Of a stretch of 64,000 bases of DNA, positions 53,326 through 61,079 are shown in pieces. The stretch's first letter is position 1; each line of letters starts with the position of its first letter. Below the pieces are notes generated by a model. It was not told the origin of the DNA and did not search any database. It saw only the letters and a list, made by a program, of their open reading frames with translations. Source of the DNA: Zobellia galactanivorans (lineage in GTDB: Bacteria; Bacteroidota; Bacteroidia; Flavobacteriales; Flavobacteriaceae); NCBI RefSeq assembly GCF_000973105.1, contig NC_015844.1, forward strand, positions 2,166,501 to 2,230,500, in the 5' to 3' direction. The position numbers and the translations under genes were made by a program.

Positions 53326-55398
53326 ATGAAAACAAAGAATGTAGTTTATATCGCACTTTTTGTCTTGCTCTTTGTAGCATGTTCCAAAGATGATGCCCCA
53401 GATCAACCCAATACCCAGGAAGAAACAGAGGAAGAATTGAACCTTGATAATTTAACAGGTTCATGGATTCGAATTGCCAGTAGCCTTCCGTCGAACGACG
53501 GAATGATTGTAGAGATGAAAGATGGGCAAGGTAAAATAGTCGATAAGGCCGGTTCTACCTTTGGTGTTGGAGATATAAAATGGAAAGACATTAAGCCAGA
53601 GGACCAAGAAAATTATATATATGAGGAACTCGGTAGTGATGCTGCCTATTACTCGGCTACTATGGAACTGAGGGAGGATGATACCCTGAGAATTTCTGTT
53701 GGCTCATCTGGGGCGGGTAATATTCAGAAATGGGTTCGGGAAGGCGAATATACGCCGATTGCTGACGCCGGCCCTGTAGAAACCCAAGAGCTTTCCTGTG
53801 AAATAAAGGAGGAGACGGTTTTAAAGAACGGTCCCGCTGCCGTAGACTATATTGTAAAATGTGTTCTCGATGTTACGGCCCCCTTGACAATCGAGCCGGG
53901 GGTAGTGATCGAATTTGCTGAAAATGCCGGTTTGGGCATCTATAACGAAGGAACCTTGAATGCTGTGGGCACTGATAACGAGCCGATTGTACTGCGGGGT
54001 AACAGCGACATTAAAGGATGGTGGCGCGGTGTTCATATCGAAACACAATCGGTCAACAATAAACTAGAGCATGTAACTATTGAAGATGCGGGTTCAGATT
54101 ATGTCTACTGCTGTAATCAAGCGGCCAGTCTATTCTTAAAAGGAGCTAAAATAGCTCTTAAAAATGTGCATTTGACGAATGGAAAGGAAATAGGTCTGAT
54201 GGCTTCCACAGGTACACAGCTTGAATCGTATAGTAATATAACAATCGACACCCACGATTCTTATCCGGCTGAAGTCAATGCCGAGGTATTGTCCGACCTA
54301 GATGGTATGGGCTCTGATTATAGCGGCAACGATAAAGATTTTATAAATGTTACTGGAGCTGCAATAAATAATCCGACTACATGGTATGAACTAAATGTTC
54401 CCTACTTATTGCCAGGTAAGGTGCTGGATGTGAAGTCAGGTTTGGTAATCAAGGCAGGAACAGAGATCGTTTTTAATGAAAACGGTGGTATTGGAATGTA
54501 TAGCGATGGGTTTCTGACCGTTGACGGAAATGCAGATGCACCCGTTGTTATGCGTGGCCAGTCTCCTGTAAAGGGCTTTTGGCGCGGGTTGTATTTTGAA
54601 ACCAACAGCCTCAATAACAAAATAGATTATTTAGAACTCTCCGATACCGGCTCAAATTATGTCTATTGCTGTAGGGAAAAGGCTGCCATTCTCTTTAATT
54701 CGGGAAAGGCCAGTATCTCCAATTCAACCTTAAGTAACGGAAAATCATATGGTATCGTGGCCAAGGATGGTTTTGAATTTGAAGAATACACTGCAAATAC
54801 GATTACTACCCATGATGAGCCCCCCCTATTTATAGATCCATCGGTTGTCCGGTTTTTAGATGGAAGTACTTCTTCCTATACGGGAAATACCAAAAATTAT
54901 ATACTCATTGATGGAGGTAAGATCAAAGAAGAGACCACCATTTCCGCTACCGATATTCCTTATAGGCTGACGGAAAATAAGGTGCTTGACATCACCGCTG
55001 CCTTGAGTGTTTTGCCTGGTGTGATAATGGAGTTTGGTTCTGGTTCCGGACTTGGCGTGTATGATTCCGGTTCATTCAATGCCGTGGGTACGGCAGAGAA
55101 AAATATAATTTTTAGAGGTGTGGAAAATAGTGTGGGATATTGGAGAGGGATACATACCGAAACCAACAGTATCAATAATATTATCGATTACGCCGAAATC
55201 AGTAATGCCGGTTCAAATTACGTGTATTGCTGTAACGATAAAAGTGCCCTTTATGTAAAGTCCGGGAAAATGAAGGTTCAAAATACCTTGTTGGCCAATA
55301 GTGGTGGGTGCGGTATATATGTAAGGGCTGCTGCAACCCTTGAGGAGTCGAATTTAAACTATTCGAACAATAGCTCAGGTGATTTGTGTCAAGATTGA
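53326..55398 (+). CDS. beta-helix-like lipoprotein with three large repeats, each with a YVYCC motif
   Basis: The 690-aa lipoprotein has a lipobox FVACS (Cys about 19) and an acidic linker. After a short N-terminal domain come three repeats of about 187 residues with the order: hydrophobic LxIxxGVVIEF, GLGxY.xGxLxAVGT, IVxRG...GxWRGxxxET.S.NN.I, GSDYVYCC or GSNYVYCC, then a solenoid segment. The vicinal cysteines are C262-C263, C448-C449 and C635-C636. The pattern fits a right-handed parallel beta helix; function unknown. It is divergent from the sigma gene and heads an exported gene set (to 56851) with 33-51-base gaps. Confidence 0.85.
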   Translation: MKTKNVVYIALFVLLFVACSKDDAPDQPNTQEETEEELNLDNLTGSWIRIASSLPSNDGMIVEMKDGQGKIVDKAGSTFGVGDIKWKDIKPEDQENYIYEELGSDAAYYSATMELREDDTLRISVGSSGAGNIQKWVREGEYTPIADAGPVETQELSCEIKEETVLKNGPAAVDYIVKCVLDVTAPLTIEPGVVIEFAENAGLGIYNEGTLNAVGTDNEPIVLRGNSDIKGWWRGVHIETQSVNNKLEHVTIEDAGSDYVYCCNQAASLFLKGAKIALKNVHLTNGKEIGLMASTGTQLESYSNITIDTHDSYPAEVNAEVLSDLDGMGSDYSGNDKDFINVTGAAINNPTTWYELNVPYLLPGKVLDVKSGLVIKAGTEIVFNENGGIGMYSDGFLTVDGNADAPVVMRGQSPVKGFWRGLYFETNSLNNKIDYLELSDTGSNYVYCCREKAAILFNSGKASISNSTLSNGKSYGIVAKDGFEFEEYTANTITTHDEPPLFIDPSVVRFLDGSTSSYTGNTKNYILIDGGKIKEETTISATDIPYRLTENKVLDITAALSVLPGVIMEFGSGSGLGVYDSGSFNAVGTAEKNIIFRGVENSVGYWRGIHTETNSINNIIDYAEISNAGSNYVYCCNDKSALYVKSGKMKVQNTLLANSGGCGIYVRAAATLEESNLNYSNNSSGDLCQD

Positions 55399-55449
55399 TA
55401 ATCGAAAATAAGTACCCATAAATAATTAATAACAAAAACAAGGAAAGCC

Positions 55450-55797
55450 ATGAAAACAAATAGAACAAAAGAGATGTTTCTTTACGGATGTACCATACTG
55501 ATGATTGCCTTTATGTGCAGTTGCAGCAAAGACAACCCTGTAAATCCTTTGGGAGGATGTGCCAGTGGCGTCTGGTCACAAAATATACTCGATGAAACTG
55601 CGGCCTTATCGGCTGCAGGTCAGGCTTATAGTGAGAATCCCACCGCAGAAAATTGTAATAAATACAAGGCGGCCGCCATAGATTATTTTAATGCATTAAA
55701 AGGTTGGGCCGATTGTGTGCCCGGCACCAATAAGGCCGAATATGATAAGGCCATAAAGGAAGCTAAGGAAAATGTTGATAAAGATGGGTGCGATTAA
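55450..55797 (+). CDS. small lipoprotein, 115 aa
   Basis: The product has a signal peptide and a lipobox-like MCSCSK (residues about 24-27), and a helical mature part (DETAALSAAGQAYSENPTAENCNKYKAAAIDYF) with four more Cys, possibly disulfide-linked. No family is recognised. It follows the beta-helix gene by 51 bases; its TAA stop is inside a terminator hairpin. Confidence 0.75.
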   Translation: MKTNRTKEMFLYGCTILMIAFMCSCSKDNPVNPLGGCASGVWSQNILDETAALSAAGQAYSENPTAENCNKYKAAAIDYFNALKGWADCVPGTNKAEYDKAIKEAKENVDKDGCD

Positions 55798-55810
55798 TCG
55801 TACCCTTTTT
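55786..55810 (+). terminator. terminator overlapping the stop codon of the 115-aa lipoprotein gene
   Basis: GGGTGCGA / TTAA / TCGTACCC (55786-55805) is an 8-bp stem with one G-U wobble, followed by five T. The TAA at 55795-55797 lies in the loop, so translating ribosomes would cover the hairpin and may allow read-through. Confidence 0.6.
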
Positions 55811-55831
55811 CTAACCGAAATATGAAGAGTT

Positions 55832-56452
55832 ATGAAATCAATAATGAAGATTTTAGGGATTTGTCTGATGGTTTTCGGGCTGAATTCTTGTTTGGGCGAA
55901 GCCAAAGAAAAACTTGGCAAGGCAAAGAAACAGATATCGAATACGTCTAAGTTGGTCAATGAGACGACGAAAGCTCAAGATAAAATTGAAAAACTTAAGA
56001 ATGCTGTGCCACTGACCAACGATCAACTTAAGGGCTGGCTTCCTGAAAACTTATCGGGTATGAAACGAACGGCTTTTAAAGTCGGAAGGGTGGGAGCGTA
56101 TCAAGTGAATTCCGTCGAGGCGACCTATGGGAATCTTGACGATAAGAAAAAGTTGAAGGTTTCGGTAATCGATGGCGCAGGGCCTATCGGTAGTATGATG
56201 GCGGCAGGGTATGGAATGCTGGGAAATTTCGATATGGAAGAGGAAGATGCCGTCAAGCATAGGCAAACTGTTGAGGTCAAGGGTATAAAAGCACAACAGA
56301 CCTATAAAAAAAAGAGCAACGATACCCAGCTCATGTTCGCCTATGATGAGCGCTTCTTGGTAACGATAAATGCCTATAAAATGCAACCTGACGAGACTTG
56401 GGACTTGGTTCACAAGCTTGATTTGGTCGATTTGACCGAGATGGCCGAGTAA
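55832..56452 (+). CDS. hypothetical lipoprotein with coiled N-terminal helix
   Basis: The 206-aa product has a signal peptide with lipobox LNSC (Cys about 20), a Lys/Glu-rich helix (about 22-58) and a C-terminal domain containing GNLDDKKKLKVSVIDGAG and QLMFAYDERFLVTINAYKM. The sequence resembles DUF-type lipoproteins of Bacteroidota, but I do not recognise a named family. ATG 55844 is an alternative start. It lies beyond the terminator at 55786 and before the DUF4870 gene by 33 bases. Confidence 0.75.
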   Translation: MKSIMKILGICLMVFGLNSCLGEAKEKLGKAKKQISNTSKLVNETTKAQDKIEKLKNAVPLTNDQLKGWLPENLSGMKRTAFKVGRVGAYQVNSVEATYGNLDDKKKLKVSVIDGAGPIGSMMAAGYGMLGNFDMEEEDAVKHRQTVEVKGIKAQQTYKKKSNDTQLMFAYDERFLVTINAYKMQPDETWDLVHKLDLVDLTEMAE

Positions 56453-56485
56453 AACTCATTCAATAGCACTTAAAAACAAAAAATC

Positions 56486-56851
56486 ATGAAAAATTCAGAG
56501 ACCAAAATTGATACGGCCCAAACCGCGGCCACGACGGATGAAAATGATAAAACCATTGCCATACTGGCCTATATTACCGTTATCGGCTTGGTCGTGGCGT
56601 TTGTGATGAACAATGAGAAAAAACAAGAGTTTGCCAGGTACCATATTCGTCAGTCGGTCGGACTTTGTATTACAGGATTGTGTTTGGGGATTATCGGCCT
56701 CATACCTATTTTGGGATGGTTGATAAACATACTTGGTGTTTTTGTATTGCTTTATATGTGGGTGATGGCGCTTATGAACGCTTTAAACGGAAAGGAAAGC
56801 CCTGCGCCTATTCTAGGAAAGAAATATGAGGTTTGGTTTAAGGGGGTCTAA
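56486..56851 (+). CDS. DUF4870-like membrane protein
   Basis: The 121-aa protein has a polar Thr/Asp-rich N-terminus and three hydrophobic helices (about 23-42, 55-75, 76-96), with the family feature EFARYHIRQSVGLCI and a W near KKYEVWFKG at the C-terminus. This fits the small DUF4870/TM family of unknown function. It ends the exported gene set; a strong terminator follows. Confidence 0.8.
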   Translation: MKNSETKIDTAQTAATTDENDKTIAILAYITVIGLVVAFVMNNEKKQEFARYHIRQSVGLCITGLCLGIIGLIPILGWLINILGVFVLLYMWVMALMNALNGKESPAPILGKKYEVWFKGV

Positions 56852-56877
56852 GGGGTGACCGTTATCCCATAAAAATT

Positions 56878-56913
56878 GAAGGTAGACCGTTGATACGGTG
56901 TGCCTTCTTTTTT
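56878..56913 (+). terminator. Rho-independent terminator after the DUF4870 gene
   Basis: GAAGGTAGACCGT pairs with ACGGTGTGCCTTC (56878-56890 with 56895-56907; 11 of 13 pairs) around TGAT, followed by six T. Confidence 0.85.
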
Positions 56914-57171
56914 ATCGATTATGCGATAGTTTCGTCAACGGGCCTACTTTTTGTGCTTCAAAACTTTGATGCCTAAACTTTTTTGAATAAAAGGGCTTTT
57001 CTTCTATAGTTCTTCTAATGGTTTTCATTGCCGTTCCGAGGCAGGCCTAGTCGCCGATACTTCAAGACATATTGCGGAACGCCTATTAGCCCTTGTCGCT
57101 TATTTACGGTGTATGTGGAAAAAGGGGAACCACGGTATTTGTCGGTAGAAACGAAAATGTTTCGTCAATGG
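56914..57171. other. 258-base gap before the T9SS-sorted protein gene
   Basis: No gene was seen. It contains an inverted repeat CGTTCCG / CGGAACG (57032-57038 with 57075-57081, 36-base interval) that encloses a further GGC / GCC pair, so a structured leader or small RNA is possible but unsupported. Confidence 0.3.
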
Positions 57172-57183
57172 TGTTAACCTTGG
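57172..57183 (+). promoter_or_regulatory. TGTTAACCTTGG element upstream of the T9SS-sorted protein gene
   Basis: It shares GTGTTAACCTT with the element at 48332 and lies 34 bases before the ATG; it lacks the T5 run, so it is a weaker member of the group. Confidence 0.3.
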
Positions 57184-57217
57184 CTTTGGAGGAACATTAA
57201 TCTTAAAACGTAGGAAA

Positions 57218-57700
57218 ATGAAAAAAACACTACTTCTCGTATTGCTGTGTCTTGGCGTGGGCGGCTCTTTTGCCCAGTCCATAGAACGGAGCGTAATAAG
57301 TAACGTGGGCGGAACCATGGCGACGAGCACTATGTCCGTAAGTTTCACCATAGGCGAGCCTGCGGTGGGCTTGTTGATGGAAACCAATTCCGTAGATCAA
57401 GGTTTTTGGGCCGGAAAGGGCATTTGGGTCATGCCGATGACCCCTGGCGAGGAACCCTTGGATATTTTGGTATATCCTAATCCTGTGGTAGAGGAAGTCA
57501 CCGTTTTTACAGGTCGCAACGAGGTGTACGGTATTGAACTATTTGCCGTAAACGGACAGCAGGTCTTCACTCAAAAAATCGACGAGCTCGAGTTGGAATA
57601 CAAGGTTGATATGGCCTATATGGCAAAAGGGGTATATGTGTTAAAACTCTACCTGGAGGGCCGTTCGGAAACTAAAGAATATAAACTGATTAAAGAATAG
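57218..57700 (+). CDS. small exported protein with type IX secretion C-terminal sorting domain
   Basis: The 160-aa protein has a signal peptide (ending GSFAQ), a middle region that resembles the start of many T9SS cargo proteins (VSFTIGEPAVGLLM, VDQGFW), and a C-terminal type A sorting domain (about 85-160): DILVYPNPVVEEVTVFTG, GIELFAVNGQQVFTQKI, MAKGVYVLKLYLEGRSETKEYKL. It would be secreted or surface-attached by T9SS. It is 4 bases from the next gene, so the two are cotranscribed. Confidence 0.88.
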   Translation: MKKTLLLVLLCLGVGGSFAQSIERSVISNVGGTMATSTMSVSFTIGEPAVGLLMETNSVDQGFWAGKGIWVMPMTPGEEPLDILVYPNPVVEEVTVFTGRNEVYGIELFAVNGQQVFTQKIDELELEYKVDMAYMAKGVYVLKLYLEGRSETKEYKLIKE

Positions 57701-57704
57701 GGCC

Positions 57705-59669
57705 ATGAAAAGAAAATACTATCGAATACTTACCGTGCTTTCATTGTTGTTCTTGGGAACCTTAATGGTTCAGGCGCAGCAAAAAAACTTTATCAATTAC
57801 CAAGGGGTAGCCCGTAATTCCGATAACGAATTAATGGCGCAAGAGACCATGGAAATTAGTATTGCCTTAAAATTTGGTAGTGCCGATGCGGTCGTCCAAT
57901 ACCAAGAAAGCCATTCGGTAACGACCGATGCCAACGGGGTCTTTAGCTTGCAGATCGGAAGTGGCAATAGGAGTACCGGTAGTTTTGCCAATTTGCCTTG
58001 GGGCGAAGCTACATTTGTTACCGTTTCGTTCAATGGTGCGGAGGCCGGAACTACGGAACTTATGGCGGTGCCCTATGCGATGGCTTCTGGAGATAAGAGA
58101 TGGACCGTGAACGGGGCGGATATTGAAAATGTAAATACAGGGGGAGTTAAGGTCAAGGGTGACCTTGAGGTTTTGGGAAGCCTGGGTTTGAGGCAGGGCA
58201 ATGAAGTTGATGGAATATCGGATGATGAGGGGCTGGCGGAGAACAGCGATAGGGTACTACCCACGCAAAAAGCCGTTAAGACCTATGTAGACAACCGTTT
58301 GTCCGGCGGAGGGGGTGTTGCCCAGAATGCTTCGGAAGTTCCCTATAGCAATGCTGGGTCTGGCCTTGTGTCCGAGAATGTTCAAGACGCCTTGGATGAA
58401 ATCGCATCCTCTGGCGGAGGGGCCGATGCTGATGCCGACCCCACCAATGAAATTCAAGATATTAGCCTTGTGGGTACCGATTTGGGCATAACCGGTGGGT
58501 CGACAATAGATTTGTCTGCCATAATACCGCCCGGAGGTACGGATGACCAAAATGCCTCGGAAGTTCCTTTTGACAATGCGGGTACCGGCCTAGCGGCGAG
58601 CAATACACAGGCGGCCATAGAAGAACTCGCATCAGGGGGATTGGTAGATACCGATAATCAAGGCTTGGTTTTGACCGGTGATGTGCTGACTATTGAAGAC
58701 GGTACCGGCTCGGTCGATTTGGGTGATTATGTGGATGTAACCGCGGAAAACGGATTACTGACAGGTAACGGCTCCGCCATAAAAGGCTTGGTCGGAACCA
58801 GTGATGGCCAAGTGGCCAAATGGGATGCGGGTTCGGGACAATGGGTCGCGGGTAACGACGAGGTGGGCGCCGGTGGCGGAGGCACGCTGTGGGAAGAAGA
58901 CGGGAGCGATGTGTACTATACCGGGGGAGATGTGGGAATAGGGACGGCCTCGCCCAGTGCGCAGCTGCATGTCGTTGGGGCCACCGCCAACCCCGTAATG
59001 CTCGAGACCGATGATGTGCGCAACTGGGTCAGTTACGATACGTCCAACGGTTATATTGGGTATTCAGGTGTTTTTTCGGGAGCCAGGGATATGGATTTTG
59101 GTACGGGGAGTGGCAATAGCACCGGAAAAGTCCATTTGGTGACCAAGGCCGTCCCCAGGTTGACCGTTGAAGCCAATGGCGATGTACAGGTGCGAAGCTT
59201 ACAAGGTTCGGGCGAACGAAACGTGGTGGCCGATGCCAATGGAAATTTGAAAATTAGCGAGCCTGTAGTATTTAAGTATAAAGGGTCAGGTTTTGCCGTT
59301 AAGGATTTGGACGGGAACACTGTAATTGAGGCCGATATATGGGAAAACAAGATATATGACACCACCGACAGTTTCAATAGAACCACAAAAAGGTTCGTAT
59401 GTCCCGAGGAGGGATATTATTTCCTACATGCCAGGGTAGATCAGTCAAATGCCATAAGCAGCGCATTTTTTGGGATTAAATTCAATATCCAAAATAATTG
59501 GTTAGATGGGTCAACGGTCGACGGAGACACCGTGGATACCGAGGTAAGCGGAATTTTTAAGTTAAACGCCGGGCAAGAGGTCTACGTAGAAATGCGTAAT
59601 TACAGTGCCGGCCTAGATTCCCGCATCGATGGTTTTGGCAGTTTCTTTGAAGGGTATAGAATAAATTAG
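57705..59669 (+). CDS. exported stalk-like protein with C-terminal C1q/TNF-like domain
   Basis: The 654-aa protein starts with a signal peptide (MVQAQ) and the common Bacteroidota head domain FINYQGVARN. A tail-fibre-like region follows with repeats such as QNASEVPYSNAGSGLVSENVQDALDEI and QNASEVPFDNAGTGLAASNTQAAIEEL, and a phage-type segment LPTQKAVKTYVDNRL. The last 130 residues (from VVFKYKGSGFAV) have the C1q/TNF jelly-roll pattern, including YYFLHARVDQSN, FKLNAGQEVYVEM and FGSFFEGYRI. It is cotranscribed with the T9SS-sorted protein; a surface adhesin role is possible. Confidence 0.85.
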   Translation: MKRKYYRILTVLSLLFLGTLMVQAQQKNFINYQGVARNSDNELMAQETMEISIALKFGSADAVVQYQESHSVTTDANGVFSLQIGSGNRSTGSFANLPWGEATFVTVSFNGAEAGTTELMAVPYAMASGDKRWTVNGADIENVNTGGVKVKGDLEVLGSLGLRQGNEVDGISDDEGLAENSDRVLPTQKAVKTYVDNRLSGGGGVAQNASEVPYSNAGSGLVSENVQDALDEIASSGGGADADADPTNEIQDISLVGTDLGITGGSTIDLSAIIPPGGTDDQNASEVPFDNAGTGLAASNTQAAIEELASGGLVDTDNQGLVLTGDVLTIEDGTGSVDLGDYVDVTAENGLLTGNGSAIKGLVGTSDGQVAKWDAGSGQWVAGNDEVGAGGGGTLWEEDGSDVYYTGGDVGIGTASPSAQLHVVGATANPVMLETDDVRNWVSYDTSNGYIGYSGVFSGARDMDFGTGSGNSTGKVHLVTKAVPRLTVEANGDVQVRSLQGSGERNVVADANGNLKISEPVVFKYKGSGFAVKDLDGNTVIEADIWENKIYDTTDSFNRTTKRFVCPEEGYYFLHARVDQSNAISSAFFGIKFNIQNNWLDGSTVDGDTVDTEVSGIFKLNAGQEVYVEMRNYSAGLDSRIDGFGSFFEGYRIN

Positions 59670-59700
59670 GGGTAGCGGTCTTGGTCGACCATGGCCTTCT

Positions 59701-59753
59701 AAAAATTAAACCAAAAAGTATGTTTTTATATACTTTTTGGTTTAATTTTTTTT
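59701..59753 (+). terminator. long perfect-stem terminator after the C1q-like gene
   Basis: A perfect 21-bp stem (59701-59721 with 59730-59750) with an 8-base loop is followed by further T. From here to nrdB (59754-59970) there is only an AT-rich leader with no recognised riboswitch or NrdR-box; TGTTAAAAACTTTG near 59841 is a weak promoter possibility. Confidence 0.9.
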
Positions 59754-59970
59754 GTTCGATTTCTACATCAAATTTGTTGTAAGGGGTATTTGTTGCGAAG
59801 GTCAGTGTATATACAATGCGAGGCTACATTTCAACAATTCGTGTTAAAAACTTTGTAGCCAAAATGATGAAACAGCCCATATATTTTGGCGGTTTTTTGC
59901 CATCTTTGTTATTCCATCACAAAGGAAGACTTTTCTTCCCAATACACGAATTTTTTAAAACCGCTTTGAT

Positions 59971-60957
59971 ATGTCCGCAGCCCTAGAGCCTATTTTGGAA
60001 GAGAATAACGACCGCTTTGTAATCTTTCCTATCAAACATCACGATTTGTGGGAATGGTACAAAAAATGCGAGGCTTGTTTTTGGACAGCGGAGGAAATTG
60101 ATTTACATGAAGACCAAAACGATTGGGACAATAAATTGAGTGAAGATGAGCGGTACTTCATTAAACATATATTGGCCTTTTTTGCGGCTTCCGATGGCAT
60201 CGTTAACGAAAATTTGGCCGAGAACTTTGTAAGCGAAGTGCAATACGCCGAAGCAAAATTTTTCTATGGTTTTCAGATTATGATGGAGAATATTCACTCT
60301 GAAACCTATTCGCTTCTGATCGATACCTATGTGAAGGACGAAAAGGAAAAAGCCCTTCTCTTTAGGGCGATAGAAAATTTTCCGGCCATCAAGAAAAAGG
60401 CGGATTGGGCATTGAACTGGATCGAGTCTCCAAGTTTTGCAGAAAGGTTGATTGCTTTTGCAGCGGTTGAAGGTATCTTTTTCTCAGGGGCTTTCTGCTC
60501 TATCTTTTGGTTGAAAAAAAGAGGGTTGATGCCGGGACTTACCTTTTCAAATGAATTGATTTCCAGGGATGAAGGTATGCATTGCGATTATGCCGTGCAC
60601 TTGCACAACAAGCACCTGGTCAATAAAGTGCCTAAAGAACGCATCACCCAAATTTTGACCGATGCATTAGATATTGAGCGTGAGTTTATTACCGAGTCGC
60701 TTCCTGCAAGCTTAATCGGGATGAACTCCAAGTTAATGACCCAATACCTAGAGTTTGTAACGGATCGGCTTCTTGTCGAGTTGGAATGTGATAAGGTTTA
60801 CAACGCTACCAATCCGTTTGACTTTATGGATATGATTTCCCTACAAGGAAAGACCAATTTCTTTGAGAAACGCGTTTCCGAATACCAAAAAGCGGGTGTT
60901 TTGAACAAAGAAAAGGATGATGACGCGCAGAAAATAAGCTTCGACGCAGATTTTTAA
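59971..60957 (+). CDS. nrdB: class Ia-type ribonucleotide reductase, beta subunit
   Basis: NrdB holds the di-iron tyrosyl radical used by NrdA to reduce ribonucleotides. The 328-aa protein has the metal and radical residues: Asp44 (AEEID), Glu106 and His109 in ENIHSETY, the radical Tyr113 four residues after His109, and the late ligands in [10 protein letters not shown] and [13 protein letters not shown]. The Tyr is intact, so a conventional radical is expected. It is 122 bases ahead of nrdA with a perfect palindrome between them. Start MSAALEP at ATG 59971. Confidence 0.96.
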   Translation: MSAALEPILEENNDRFVIFPIKHHDLWEWYKKCEACFWTAEEIDLHEDQNDWDNKLSEDERYFIKHILAFFAASDGIVNENLAENFVSEVQYAEAKFFYGFQIMMENIHSETYSLLIDTYVKDEKEKALLFRAIENFPAIKKKADWALNWIESPSFAERLIAFAAVEGIFFSGAFCSIFWLKKRGLMPGLTFSNELISRDEGMHCDYAVHLHNKHLVNKVPKERITQILTDALDIEREFITESLPASLIGMNSKLMTQYLEFVTDRLLVELECDKVYNATNPFDFMDMISLQGKTNFFEKRVSEYQKAGVLNKEKDDDAQKISFDADF

Positions 60958-61012
60958 ATAGTTTAAAACCAAAGGCTCTTAGCTATAAAGGGTTCTTTGT
61001 TCCCAATTTTGA

Positions 61013-61035
61013 AACTGTTAAAATCTTTAACAGTT
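61013..61035. promoter_or_regulatory. perfect 10-3-10 palindrome between nrdB and nrdA
   Basis: AACTGTTAAA / ATC / TTTAACAGTT is a perfect inverted repeat, 45 bases before the nrdA ATG. There is no T-tract, so it is a likely operator or mRNA-processing hairpin that could uncouple the two subunits. It is not an NrdR-box by sequence. Confidence 0.5.
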
Positions 61036-61079
61036 AGACCTAATCAAACCAAAATAATACCTCACTAAAACGTAGTTAA

